From Cytobacillus stercorigallinarum (GTDB lineage Bacteria > Bacillota > Bacilli > Bacillales > Cytobacillaceae), in the NCBI RefSeq assembly GCF_014836495.1, contig NZ_JACSQT010000002.1, positions 186,001-250,000 of the forward strand: a stretch of 64,000 nt of DNA, read 5' to 3'. The notes under the pieces are model-generated. The model worked only from the letters and a program-made list of their open reading frames with translations. It ran no database searches and had not been told where the DNA came from. Each line of letters starts with the position of its first letter. Position 1 is the first letter of the stretch. Of this stretch, positions 44,758-52,562 are shown piece after piece. Made by a program: the position numbers and the translations under genes.

Positions 44758-44801
44758 GGAGAATATACTAGTATCAACTATCATTTGACCCCTTTACATC
44801 A

Positions 44802-44830
44802 GACCACTATTGTAGTGGTCTTCCCTTTTA
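44802..44830 (+). terminator. Intrinsic terminator of the catalase gene
   Basis: A perfect 8-bp stem (GACCACTA at 44802-44809 with 44813-44820) is followed by TTCCCTTTT. The remaining 200 nt up to the next terminator contain nothing recognisable. Confidence 0.75.
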
Positions 44831-45033
44831 CTCTTGCTTAATTATATTCTCAAGTTAGGAAGAACCTTGTATATCAAGTAAGCACTTCATTAAGTCTTTT
44901 TGATTTATTTCTTTAAAACTAACTACAGTACTCTTTACCTCTAGTCGTTTCTCGCCCTATCTCATTCCTAATTAGCAAACGCAGAAAAATTTTACTAACT
45001 TAGCTTACAGGTACACCTTTTACCTAAATAACA

Positions 45034-45080
45034 GAAAAAGAACACCCTTGAATCGTATGGACACGAATCAAGAATGTTCT
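45034..45080 (-). terminator. Intrinsic terminator of the serine dehydratase operon
   Basis: A long stem (45039-45056 with 45063-45080, two mismatched positions) is followed on the minus strand by a U run (complement of 45034-45039). A T run on the other side could let it work in both directions. Confidence 0.85.
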
Positions 45081-45101
45081 TTTTTAGTTCTCTTACAAAA
45101 A

Positions 45102-45995
45102 TTATTTAACTGCTTTTGTTTTGTTTCCAAAAATCTCTTGTTCTAGTCTTCTGCCTGTTGGTGTAGCCGCTAACCCACCTTCAGCCGTTTCTCTTAACGC
45201 GGAAGGCATCGTTTGACCGATACGGTACATGGCATCAATCACTTCATCACATGGAATTCTACTTGTGATTCCTGCTAATGCCATGTCCGCTGCAGTCATC
45301 GCATTTGAAGCACCCATTGCGTTTCTTTTCACACAAGGGACTTCTACCAATCCAGCTACAGGGTCACATACTAAACCAAGCATATTTTTTAAAGTAATCG
45401 CCATCGCATGTGCTGCTTGAGAAGGTGAACCACCTGCCATTTCTGTAATAGCTGCAGCTGCCATCCCACTCGCTGACCCTACCTCTGCTTGACAGCCACC
45501 AGCTGCTCCGGAAATGGAAGCATTGTTGGCAACGATGAAGCCAAACGCTGCGGATGTAAATAAGAATTCAATCATTTCTTCTCTTGATGGGTTAAGTACA
45601 TCCTTAACAGCAAACAGTGTCCCAGGTACAACGCCTGCTGAGCCTGCCGTTGGTGTTGCACAAATGGTCCCCATCGCTGCATTTACTTCATTTGTAGCAA
45701 CAGCTTTGCTAACAGCGTCAAGCAGGGTGTGACCAGAAAGTGCTTTTCCACTTTTTATATATTTTTGTAATAAAACCGCGTCCCCACCTGTTAACCCGGA
45801 AACGGAAGTTACACCATTTAAACCTCTCTCTACCGCTTGTTCCATAACGGTGAGATTACGATCCATTTGGGCAATAATATCTTCACGTGTGCGCCCAGAT
45901 ACTTCCACTTCTTGGCGAATCATCACTTCCGCAATTTTAATTTGCTCTCTTTCTGCTATTTCTACTAATTCTGCCGCGTTCTTAAATAACATCAT
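45102..45995 (-). CDS. sdaAA: L-serine dehydratase alpha subunit
   Basis: This [4Fe-4S] enzyme subunit of 297 residues converts L-serine to pyruvate and ammonia together with the beta subunit. It has GTICATPTAGSAGVVPG near residues 109-125, GAAGGCQAEVGSASGMAAAA near 163 and CDPVAGLVEVPC near 211, which includes the expected cluster cysteines. The ATG follows GGAGGG at 5 nt, and a second ATG directly follows. It is the last gene of an operon with the PAS-HTH regulator and sdaAB and ends at the terminator at 45034-45080. Confidence 0.95.
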   Translation of the reverse strand: MMLFKNAAELVEIAEREQIKIAEVMIRQEVEVSGRTREDIIAQMDRNLTVMEQAVERGLNGVTSVSGLTGGDAVLLQKYIKSGKALSGHTLLDAVSKAVATNEVNAAMGTICATPTAGSAGVVPGTLFAVKDVLNPSREEMIEFLFTSAAFGFIVANNASISGAAGGCQAEVGSASGMAAAAITEMAGGSPSQAAHAMAITLKNMLGLVCDPVAGLVEVPCVKRNAMGASNAMTAADMALAGITSRIPCDEVIDAMYRIGQTMPSALRETAEGGLAATPTGRRLEQEIFGNKTKAVK

Positions 45996-46017
45996 ACATC
46001 CCTCCTACGTGCTGTCA

Positions 46018-46680
46018 TTAATCCACCATCTTGATGACTTGAGTGATATGTGGTAACTGAGCGATTTCGTCCATTAAGTTTTGATCAATATTTTGGTCAA
46101 CTTCAATGACCATTAATGCCATTTTCCCTTTTTCTTTTCTTGACACTTCCATATGACCGATGTTTATTTCATGTTGTGCTAAAAGGTAAGTAACTTTTGA
46201 AATTACACCAAATTGGTCATTATGGACAACTAAGATAGCAGGATGTTCACCTGTAAGCTTGAGAGCAAATGAATTTAATTCAATTATTTCAATAGAGCCT
46301 CCACCAATGGAAATACCAACAAGCTCCATTTCTTTATCATCATCGAACAATTTAATGCGCACAGTATTTGGATGATCGACAACTGCTTCTTCAACAGAGA
46401 AAACGATCTCTATTCCTAGTTGCTCGGCTAATTGCAGCGATCCAGGAATACGTTCATCATACGTATCGTAATCAAGAATTCCCCCGACAATTGCCACATC
46501 TGTTCCATGTCCCTTATATGTTTTCGCAAATGAACCATAAAGGTATATTTCTGCTTTAGTTGGCTGCCTGCCAAATAAAGTGCGAGCTACCCTTCCAATG
46601 CGAGCAGCACCAGCTGTATGTGAGCTAGAAGGTCCGATCATCACTGGGCCGATAATATCAAAAGCTGATCTATATTTCAT
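46018..46680 (-). CDS. sdaAB: L-serine dehydratase beta subunit
   Basis: The beta subunit has 220 residues. It begins with the family motif IGPVMIGPSSSHTAGAARIG near residues 10-30 and ends with an ACT domain (about 150-220, AILVVHNDQFGVISKVTYLL), which in this family may bind serine as a regulator. The ATG follows AAAGGAG. The alpha-subunit gene lies 22 nt downstream, the standard Bacillus order. Confidence 0.95.
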   Translation of the reverse strand: MKYRSAFDIIGPVMIGPSSSHTAGAARIGRVARTLFGRQPTKAEIYLYGSFAKTYKGHGTDVAIVGGILDYDTYDERIPGSLQLAEQLGIEIVFSVEEAVVDHPNTVRIKLFDDDKEMELVGISIGGGSIEIIELNSFALKLTGEHPAILVVHNDQFGVISKVTYLLAQHEINIGHMEVSRKEKGKMALMVIEVDQNIDQNLMDEIAQLPHITQVIKMVD

Positions 46681-46716
46681 ATATTATGCTCCTTTATCAT
46701 TAACTGACTCATTATA

Positions 46717-47385
46717 TTAAACATACTCATGCGTGTTCTCATTCTCATTCATCACTTTTATTTTCTGTAAATAATTATAAATAGTAAACTTGGAAACTCC
46801 TAAAATAGAAGCAACATATTCATTGGCTCCTTTAATTAAGAAAGTCCCTTTTTCCTCTAACTGTTTCACTGCCTCAATTTTTTCATCAATCGTCATACTT
46901 GCAGGTGCTTTTTTAAACGGTTGAAGGACTTGTTCCACCATTTCGTGAACAATATCCTGTACGGATGTAAAGAAGGTTTCATCCTTCGTATCTTCCTCAT
47001 TAAAGTTTGTTAACGTTTCAAGGACACCACCAAATTGCATCATCAAGCTAATGTCATAATTCATACAAAGCGCGCCAATAATTTTATCATTTTCGTCTCG
47101 TAAGAAAACGGTTGATGATTTCATTACATTTCCCTTTGGTGTCTGCGTTTTATAGTTGGCAAGATCCTCTGCTACATTGTTTCCCTTTGCTAATTCGTTC
47201 AAAACTAAATCTGTAATTGGAGCACCAATTGAACGACCAGTTACATTACCGGCAAGATGTATAAGCGATTTCTTAAAATCTGAGAAATCATGAACACCTA
47301 CTTCACAATGAGGGCCAAACATCTTCACAAGCATATCAGCCGTTCTAATAGCAAAGTCAAATATATGTTGATCCTTCTTTTTCAT
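46717..47385 (-). CDS. PAS-HTH regulator (YheO/DauR-like)
   Basis: The protein has 222 residues: a YheO-like PAS domain (about 5-120, MFGPHCEVGVHD and NVTGRSIGAPITD) followed by a DauR-type helix-turn-helix at the C-terminus (ANEYVASILGVSKFTIYNYLQK). It is first in the operon with sdaAB and sdaAA, so it is probably the local regulator of serine or amino-acid breakdown. The ATG at 47385 is preferred over a GTG at 47394, which overlaps the AGGAT ribosome binding site. A cre site lies upstream. Confidence 0.85.
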   Translation of the reverse strand: MKKKDQHIFDFAIRTADMLVKMFGPHCEVGVHDFSDFKKSLIHLAGNVTGRSIGAPITDLVLNELAKGNNVAEDLANYKTQTPKGNVMKSSTVFLRDENDKIIGALCMNYDISLMMQFGGVLETLTNFNEEDTKDETFFTSVQDIVHEMVEQVLQPFKKAPASMTIDEKIEAVKQLEEKGTFLIKGANEYVASILGVSKFTIYNYLQKIKVMNENENTHEYV

Positions 47386-47410
47386 CTTTGTCACATCCTA
47401 TACTCTTCGA

Positions 47411-47425
47411 ATGAAACCGTTTTCA
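47411..47425 (+). promoter_or_regulatory. CcpA cre site before the serine dehydratase operon
   Basis: ATGAAACCGTTTTCA matches the cre consensus WTGNAANCGNWNNCW at every defined position. It lies about 20-35 nt downstream of the start of transcription predicted from the promoter at 47452-47457, a position where CcpA acts as a roadblock. Confidence 0.72.
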
Positions 47426-47451
47426 AAATGGTTGTATATCAAATCCTAATC

Positions 47452-47457
47452 ATCATA
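47452..47457 (-). promoter_or_regulatory. Extended -10 promoter of the serine dehydratase operon
   Basis: On the minus strand TGTTATGAT gives an extended -10 (TATGAT, complement of 47452-47457). The -35 region 17 bp upstream is weak (TTTAAT-like), as is common for extended -10 promoters. Confidence 0.5.
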
Positions 47458-47696
47458 ACATACATGAAGTACAATTAAAATATTTTTTTAATGCATACAA
47501 TTTTTTTGTAATATTATTTCGAAAGAACTACTAAACTAGGGAAATATAAAAGAAACAAGTTTGAAAAAGCTAATGGGGTTAGCAAAAAAAATTATTCAGT
47601 AAATGGTCTCATCTCCTATGAGAATGCTCTTTGAGATGCTTTGAAATCTAATAACTGAAAATTCATTATACACATATCTTCCCCAATAACGAATGG

Positions 47697-48024
47697 AAAG
47701 AGCCTGGGACATAACTAAATGAGCTAACCTCAAAAAAGAACAATAACAAATTGATCTTAAAACATCATTTTTGCAAAAGAAAGTCCGTTCCATAGCGCTC
47801 ACGTACTCTCGCTTTCCGCGGGGAGGGGCTGAGCCTCCTAAGGCATTGCCTGTGGGTCTCAGCTTTCCCTCTATTTCCCGCAGGAGTCGAGTGTCTTCCG
47901 CTCCATTTCACTATTCTTTTCATATAAGGGTTCAAATCACACAAAAAAACCGAATGATTAGATGCTAGAACTCCTAATCATTCGGATAAATCATTAGCTA
48001 GCATACTTATGTCCCAACCTCTTT
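47697..48024. repeat. Palindromic intergenic repeat element with terminal inverted repeats
   Basis: The ends AAAGAGCCTGGGACATAA (47697-47714) and the inverse complement at 48007-48024 match at 16 of 18 positions. Inside is a GC-rich core (about 47783-47908) that folds on itself: CGCTTTCCGCGGGGAGG, GGCTGAG with CTCAGC, and CCCGCAGGAGTCGAG. The core and the TGGGACATAA ends resemble a repeat that I recall from intergenic regions of many Bacillaceae. No protein is encoded. It could be a MITE-like element or a structured RNA. Confidence 0.65.
47942..47985 (-). terminator. Intrinsic terminator inside the repeat element
   Basis: A perfect 12-bp stem (CCGAATGATTAG, 47950-47961 with 47974-47985) is followed on the minus strand by a seven-U tract. 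It lies 44 nt after the stop of the 77-residue gene and is suited to end that transcript. Confidence 0.8.
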
Positions 48025-48028
48025 ACCT

Positions 48029-48262
48029 TCAAACATTTCTTAAAATCAACTGAAGACGGTTATTTCTCGTTTCTTGCTCCTCTTGATTAGCTAAATCGTA
48101 TTTCTTTAATAAGTGAAATACATCGTTTAAAATTTCTTGGCTATGTTCTTCTTGGAAAAACAGGTCGAACTTTGCATGAAAATCCTTAGGCAAATACGTT
48201 TTCTGATCCATATATTTATTTTTTACATCTGTCATTGTGTGATCCAATTTGCATTCGCTCAT
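48029..48262 (-). CDS. Small hydrophilic protein of unknown function
   Basis: This 77-residue protein is charged and mostly helical, with no signal peptide or membrane segment. Its middle, PKDFHAKFDLFFQEEHSQEILNDVFHLLKKYDL, looks like a compact helical bundle. The ATG follows AAGGGGGG at about 8 nt, which supports a real gene, and a terminator follows. It was not recognised as a named family. Confidence 0.6.
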   Translation of the reverse strand: MSECKLDHTMTDVKNKYMDQKTYLPKDFHAKFDLFFQEEHSQEILNDVFHLLKKYDLANQEEQETRNNRLQLILRNV

Positions 48263-48357
48263 CTTTTTTCCCCCTTAATCGATTTCTCAATGTATGAAGT
48301 ATAACATTGATTTTAGGTCGTTTACTATATTTTATCTCTAAGTGCACATTCAATACT

Positions 48358-48904
48358 TTAACTTTCTACTTCTCGCTCATAAACATATTGATAATCCTCA
48401 CGATTCATAGGTGTAAACCCTGATGGATTATAAAACCTTAATAAATCTTTTGTTAATATTTCATCAGAAAGATTCAGTTTTTCTCTCGCGGCTTGTGTCA
48501 GTTAATCAAATTCCTCCTCATACGATATCTTCTTCCCACTTTTACTATCATAATAACGCTGATTAATCATACTTATATCAGTCGAGATAAAATCGCCATT
48601 TCGCAATGAAGTAAGTTTAAAAATGACCTTTCGCTAATAAATTTGTACCTAAACCGGGTTTCAATCCCTAATAAATGTAAAAGTGCTGGCCTGATATCCA
48701 ACTGACCGCCGATAGGTGTAGGATCATCTCCTGTTTTCACACCAGGGATATGAATCAAGACTGGGACTTGTTGTAGTTTTAGACTTTCGAATGGCAATCA
48801 AAACTGGTGTAATATGTAATGATGAACTTCACAGCAAAGCAACTTAATACAATAAGGAAAATCGGATTAAATGATATAGATTTACTGTTTCTTTCTTCCA
48901 TCAT
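48358..48904 (-). pseudogene. Lipoteichoic acid synthase (LtaS-like) with a large internal deletion
   Basis: An ATG at 48904 with an upstream AGAGG site opens MMEERNSKSISFNPIFLIVLS, a signal-anchor segment ending in YYTSFD as in LtaS proteins. After about 40 codons the reading frame changes straight into the C-terminal part of the LtaS sulfatase domain: LQQVPVLIHIPG, then GGQLDIRPALLHLLGI. More damage follows: a frameshift near 48630 into RNGDFISTD, then an in-frame TAA at 48504-48502, then LTQAAREKLNLSDEI and RFYNPSGF to the end at 48358. About 400 codons are missing from the middle, so the gene is dead. Confidence 0.85.
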
Positions 48905-49018
48905 ATAACCTCTTTCACATCGCTCTAATAAATAAAAATGTAATATGAAGACGAAGATGAAATTAATAAAGTTTCATTTTTGCATGATTATATATATCCC
49001 TGCTGCAAAGAAGAATGA

Positions 49019-49054
49019 GAAAACCTTCAAAGGCAAAGACCTTCGAAGGTTTTA
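49019..49054 (-). terminator. Terminator after the DUF2642-type pair
   Basis: AAAACCTTC pairs with GAAGGTTTT across a 16-nt loop (49020-49028 with 49044-49053 on the plus strand). A U-rich stretch follows on the minus strand. It lies about 10 nt after the stop of the downstream gene of the pair. Confidence 0.6.
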
Positions 49055-49062
49055 AGTCATCA

Positions 49063-49296
49063 TTATATTACTGGTAACTCTACATAACTTACATTACATA
49101 ACGGTATAATGATCTCATCCGTTTCATTTGTGTAATAACCAGTTACGACACGAGCTAACACAAGTGAACCATCATCTACGCGTAAAAGGACGCCCGTTTG
49201 CGAAGAAAAGTTACTTACTACAGTGATAGTACGTCCAATGAAACCTTCAAGTTCTTCTGCAATAGTTGGTGCTAAACCAGAAAACCCTCTAGACAA
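49063..49296 (-). CDS. Sm-like DUF2642-type small protein, probable spore coat/exosporium component
   Basis: This 77-residue protein forms one small beta barrel of the Sm-like kind: LEGFIGRTITVVSNFSSQTGVLLRVDDGSLVLAR and IIIPLCNVSYVELP. Related small proteins in Bacillus are linked with the spore coat or exosporium. The start is TTG at 49296, with GGAGGGG 5 nt upstream. It lies 12 nt after the larger relative at 49309-49608 and is surely co-transcribed with it from the sigma-K-like promoter. The spore role is inference from family and context. Confidence 0.65.
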   Translation of the reverse strand: MSRGFSGLAPTIAEELEGFIGRTITVVSNFSSQTGVLLRVDDGSLVLARVVTGYYTNETDEIIIPLCNVSYVELPVI

Positions 49297-49308
49297 TATA
49301 ACCCCTCC

Positions 49309-49608
49309 TTAACTTAAATTTATAACTGATTGAATATTTCTAAATGGAACAAAGAAAGTTGAAGTGCCATCAGTAACAACAACATAGTCTTTTTTCACTG
49401 CTGCTAATACACCTTCTACTGGTCCACCTGTTGTTTCAATTTCTACAAAAGTTCCGACTAAGCGTCTTAATTCATCTCTTAGTCCTTCAAAATTACAGAA
49501 GTCATCACCACAGTCATTGTTATGAGATGGTTTTCCACAACCCTCAAACTTTTCTTTTTTCTTACCATCTAGATAACGTTGTTTTTTCTTAGAGTCAGTA
49601 CATAACAT
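49309..49608 (-). CDS. Cysteine-containing Sm-like DUF2642-type protein
   Basis: The protein has about 99 residues. The N-terminal half is Lys/Cys-rich (GCGKPSHNNDCGDDFCNFE), which could cross-link or bind metal. The C-terminal half is an Sm-like barrel (LVGTFVEIETTGGPVEGVLAAVKKDYVVV) like that of the next gene. The ATG at 49608 follows GGGAGGG at about 9 nt. An upstream in-frame start at 49629 lies before that site. A sigma-K-like -10 box at 49645-49653 suggests late mother-cell expression, fitting a coat or exosporium protein. Confidence 0.65.
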   Translation of the reverse strand: MLCTDSKKKQRYLDGKKKEKFEGCGKPSHNNDCGDDFCNFEGLRDELRRLVGTFVEIETTGGPVEGVLAAVKKDYVVVTDGTSTFFVPFRNIQSVINLS

Positions 49609-49644
49609 ATTGTAATACCCTCCCTTCACTCCTTAATCACTAAC

Positions 49645-49653
49645 TATCTTATG
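49645..49653 (-). promoter_or_regulatory. Sigma-K-like -10 box before the DUF2642-type pair
   Basis: CATAAGATA on the minus strand fits the sigma-K -10 consensus CATANNNTA. No clear AC-type -35 was found at 16-17 bp, so the assignment rests on the -10 box and gene context. Confidence 0.4.
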
Positions 49654-49762
49654 TCGTTTTTCTATAACTGAATGGACGAGTTTCCCAGTACAAACGCCTT
49701 TTTTCTAATAATTCTTCCATCATCCCACATATAATGTAAAAAACATGATTGGAAGTGTTAAG

Positions 49763-50857
49763 ATGAAATCCATTTTAATGGTAGCTGATCACTTAGGAGC
49801 AAACGGTACAGTAACCTATTTATTCACAATTAGTAAAGCATTAAAAGCGATCGGTTATACGATCGTTGTAATCGGGAGAACCGGCGTGTTAGGAGACAAT
49901 TTTAAACATGAGAACATTCCTGTCTATGAGGTAAATATTCCGACCACCTTTGACGATAAATCTACGGAATTACAGGAAAAAATAGAAGAAATCATTCACA
50001 ACCATCAAATTGATCTCATTCATTGTCATCAAGTTTTTTCCGGTATTGTATTACTTCATATGGCCCAAAAACTTAACATCCCTTATGTCTACACCCTTCA
50101 TGGCCTATACAACCGCAGAGAAGAATTATTAAAAATACTGCCAAAATGTAATCAAATTATTACTGTGAGCCAATTAGTTCAAGAGCAATTAGTTCATCAA
50201 TATAATCTGTCATCTACCTTCATCCCAAATGGTATAGATGGAAATGATTATATTGATCAATCTGATTTAACTGTAAGAAAAAACCTTCACATCCCAGACA
50301 CAGGGTTTGTCGTCTTCTACGCCAGCCGGCTAGAATTCGATAAAGCAGATATTTGCATGCGCCTGTTAAAAGCAATTGAAGAATTGAGACAGCCAAACCT
50401 TTACGCCCTTGTTGCTGGGGAAGGTTTTAGAACGAAACAAATTCACAATATGATTAAAGCGATGAACCGGAAAAGAGCAACACCGTACGTTCATTTATTA
50501 GGCTCACAACAAGATTTACGTCCCTTTTACCGTTCCGTTAATGTGGTTGTAGGAACCGGAAGAACAGCAATGGAAGCAATAAGCTGTGAAGTTCCTGTTA
50601 TAGCAGCAGGTGCAAAAGGTTATAGTGGAATCGTGACAAAAGAAAACTGGGAAAAGATGAAATATGGTCATTTTGCAGATCATCATGCAGATCAACCTAT
50701 TCATCAACGGAATATCAAAAATGACATCTCCCAATTGATGACACATGAAAAAAACATTGTAGAAATGAAAGAAATTCGTCAAGCATTATTAAGGGACTTT
50801 AATATTGAGAAAATAATAAAAGATTTAAATAGTTTGTACATCAACACGCTAAATTAA
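49763..50857 (+). CDS. Glycosyltransferase, GT4 family
   Basis: This is a GT-B fold enzyme of 364 residues. The N-terminal half has MVADHLGANGTVTYLFTISKAL and the acceptor-side HCHQVFSG near residue 89. The donor half includes FIPNGIDGNDY, VVFYASRLEFDKAD and AMEAISCEVPVIAAGAKGY, with the GT4 glutamates (MEAISCEVP). It probably adds a sugar to a cell-surface or spore polysaccharide in the cytosol. The ATG at 49763 has GGAAG about 7 nt upstream. It is divergent from the DUF2642-type pair. The sugar cannot be read from the sequence. Confidence 0.85.
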   Translation: MKSILMVADHLGANGTVTYLFTISKALKAIGYTIVVIGRTGVLGDNFKHENIPVYEVNIPTTFDDKSTELQEKIEEIIHNHQIDLIHCHQVFSGIVLLHMAQKLNIPYVYTLHGLYNRREELLKILPKCNQIITVSQLVQEQLVHQYNLSSTFIPNGIDGNDYIDQSDLTVRKNLHIPDTGFVVFYASRLEFDKADICMRLLKAIEELRQPNLYALVAGEGFRTKQIHNMIKAMNRKRATPYVHLLGSQQDLRPFYRSVNVVVGTGRTAMEAISCEVPVIAAGAKGYSGIVTKENWEKMKYGHFADHHADQPIHQRNIKNDISQLMTHEKNIVEMKEIRQALLRDFNIEKIIKDLNSLYINTLN

Positions 50858-50888
50858 TGTTAAAATATGCTAAAAGATATAGAAAAGG

Positions 50889-51359
50889 ATGTGCGAGCTC
50901 TCCATGTCTAGAAAGAAAATCATATTTATTTCTTTCATAAGTTTAACAACGATTTTCACCGCCATACTTATTTGTTTTGCAGTGCTAGAGGGAGTTTCTT
51001 ATCATGCAGCGACTAGACTGGCTGACACTATTCAAGAAGAAGACATGCAAATATTATTAAACGACCCTTCAATCCAGTCATATATAAATGAAAAAGACGA
51101 GATTGCAACAATGAATTTAAGTAAAACAGACTTACCGATAAAAACGAGATCAGAAGCTATAACTAAAGTAACACAAACCTTTACCAATCAAGACATCAAA
51201 GATCTTTCTACTAAACTAAAAAAAGGGTTGACGGAGAAAGATAAGGAGGAATTAATGGACACCGTCAATCAACATTTCAGTGAAGAAGAAATTCTTTCAT
51301 TAAAAATTCTTGCCCTACAAGAACTTAAAAAAAGAGAATCTCAATCACAAAAACAATAA
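50889..51359 (+). CDS. Membrane-anchored protein of unknown function
   Basis: The protein has 151-156 residues with one hydrophobic segment near the N-terminus (about 15-35, IIFISFISLTTIFTAILICFAVL), then a charged helical domain that should lie outside the membrane. There is no clear signal-peptidase site, so it is probably anchored. The ATG at 50904 (after an unclear ribosome binding site) may be the true start rather than 50889, which directly abuts AAAAGG. It lies 31 nt after the glycosyltransferase on the same strand. It was not recognised. Confidence 0.6.
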   Translation: MCELSMSRKKIIFISFISLTTIFTAILICFAVLEGVSYHAATRLADTIQEEDMQILLNDPSIQSYINEKDEIATMNLSKTDLPIKTRSEAITKVTQTFTNQDIKDLSTKLKKGLTEKDKEELMDTVNQHFSEEEILSLKILALQELKKRESQSQKQ

Positions 51360-51434
51360 AGAAGCTGGCATGTTCAGACACAGAAAAAAAGCGTATAATA
51401 ATAGACAATAAAACATATAGGAGGGAACACAATT

Positions 51435-52484
51435 TTGACTAACTTTCAAACGAAAGAAACACTGCAATTATTAAAAGAATTAGTTTCCATCCCTAGTCCA
51501 TCAGGGAATACATATGAAGTAATCTCATACGTTGAGCATTATTTGCATGAACTGGGAGTACAAACAAAGAAAAATCGCAAAGGCGGTCTAATCGCAACAA
51601 TTACTGGAAAAGACCATTCCCAACATAGGATGTTAACTGCACATGTGGATACATTAGGAGCAATCGTTAAGGAAATTAAACCGAGTGGAAGATTAAAAAT
51701 TGATCTCATTGGTGGGTTTCGTTACAACTCTATTGAAGGCGAATACTGTCAAATTGAATCGTCAGATGGAAGAAGATATAGTGGTACCATCCTCATGCAT
51801 CAAACCTCTGTTCACGTCTATAAAGATGCTGGTACTGCGGAAAGAAATATGAATAATATGGAAGTACGTTTAGATGAGGAAATCCACTCGATTGAAGACG
51901 TTAAGAAACTAGGAATTGCCGTTGGAGATTTTGTTTCATTTGATCCACGAGTGGAAATAACCAATGCTGGATTTATCAAATCTAGACATTTAGATGATAA
52001 AGCAAGTGTAGCTATTCTACTGCAATTAATTAAAGATATCGTTACTAGTCGTATTGAACTACCTTATACCACTCATTTCCTCATTTCAAATAATGAAGAA
52101 ATTGGTTATGGAGGCAATTCAAATATTACTGACGAAACAGTAGAGTATTTAGCTGTCGATATGGGCGCTATCGGTGATGGACAGACAACTGATGAATATA
52201 CAGTTTCTATTTGTGCGAAGGATTCTAGCGGCCCTTATCATTATCAATTGCGTAAACATTTAGTCTCTCTTGCAGAAGAACATCAAATCGGTTATAAGGT
52301 AGATATTTATCCATACTACGGTTCCGATGCATCTGCCGCTATTCGATCCGGATTTGATATTATTCACGGATTAATCGGACCAGGTATTGACTCTTCTCAC
52401 GCTTTTGAGCGCACGCATGAAAAGAGTATTCGCCAAACTTACGATTTACTTTATTATTATCTACAGTCAGAACTTGTTGGATAA
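51435..52484 (+). CDS. M42-family aminopeptidase/deblocking aminopeptidase
   Basis: This is a metallopeptidase of 349 residues. It has IPSPSGNTYEV near the N-terminus, TAHVDTLGAIV near residue 66 (metal histidine and aspartate), HLDDKASVAILL near 183 and NNEEIGYGGNSN near 217 (catalytic glutamates). DIYPYYGSDASAA near 287 and HAFERTHEKSI contribute the last ligands. It probably removes N-terminal residues from peptides with two zinc or cobalt ions. The start is TTG at 51435, with GGAGGG 9 nt upstream. It ends at a terminator. It seems unrelated to the polysaccharide genes around it. Confidence 0.9.
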   Translation: MTNFQTKETLQLLKELVSIPSPSGNTYEVISYVEHYLHELGVQTKKNRKGGLIATITGKDHSQHRMLTAHVDTLGAIVKEIKPSGRLKIDLIGGFRYNSIEGEYCQIESSDGRRYSGTILMHQTSVHVYKDAGTAERNMNNMEVRLDEEIHSIEDVKKLGIAVGDFVSFDPRVEITNAGFIKSRHLDDKASVAILLQLIKDIVTSRIELPYTTHFLISNNEEIGYGGNSNITDETVEYLAVDMGAIGDGQTTDEYTVSICAKDSSGPYHYQLRKHLVSLAEEHQIGYKVDIYPYYGSDASAAIRSGFDIIHGLIGPGIDSSHAFERTHEKSIRQTYDLLYYYLQSELVG

Positions 52485-52514
52485 AAACATATGCTGGATT
52501 AACTTATTTTCATC

Positions 52515-52558
52515 ATACCTGCCTGCCCAGATATATCATTTGTTGGCAGGTATATTTT
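52515..52558 (+). terminator. Intrinsic terminator of the M42 peptidase gene
   Basis: A perfect 9-bp stem (ATACCTGCC at 52515-52523 with 52545-52553) is followed by ATTTT. The convergent glycosyltransferase gene ends 5 nt later. Confidence 0.7.
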
Positions 52559-52562
52559 CCCC

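Noticed and set aside
47771-47968. 65-residue frame across the GC-rich repeat core
   Set aside because: It lies inside the palindromic repeat and has no ribosome binding site; coding is unlikely.
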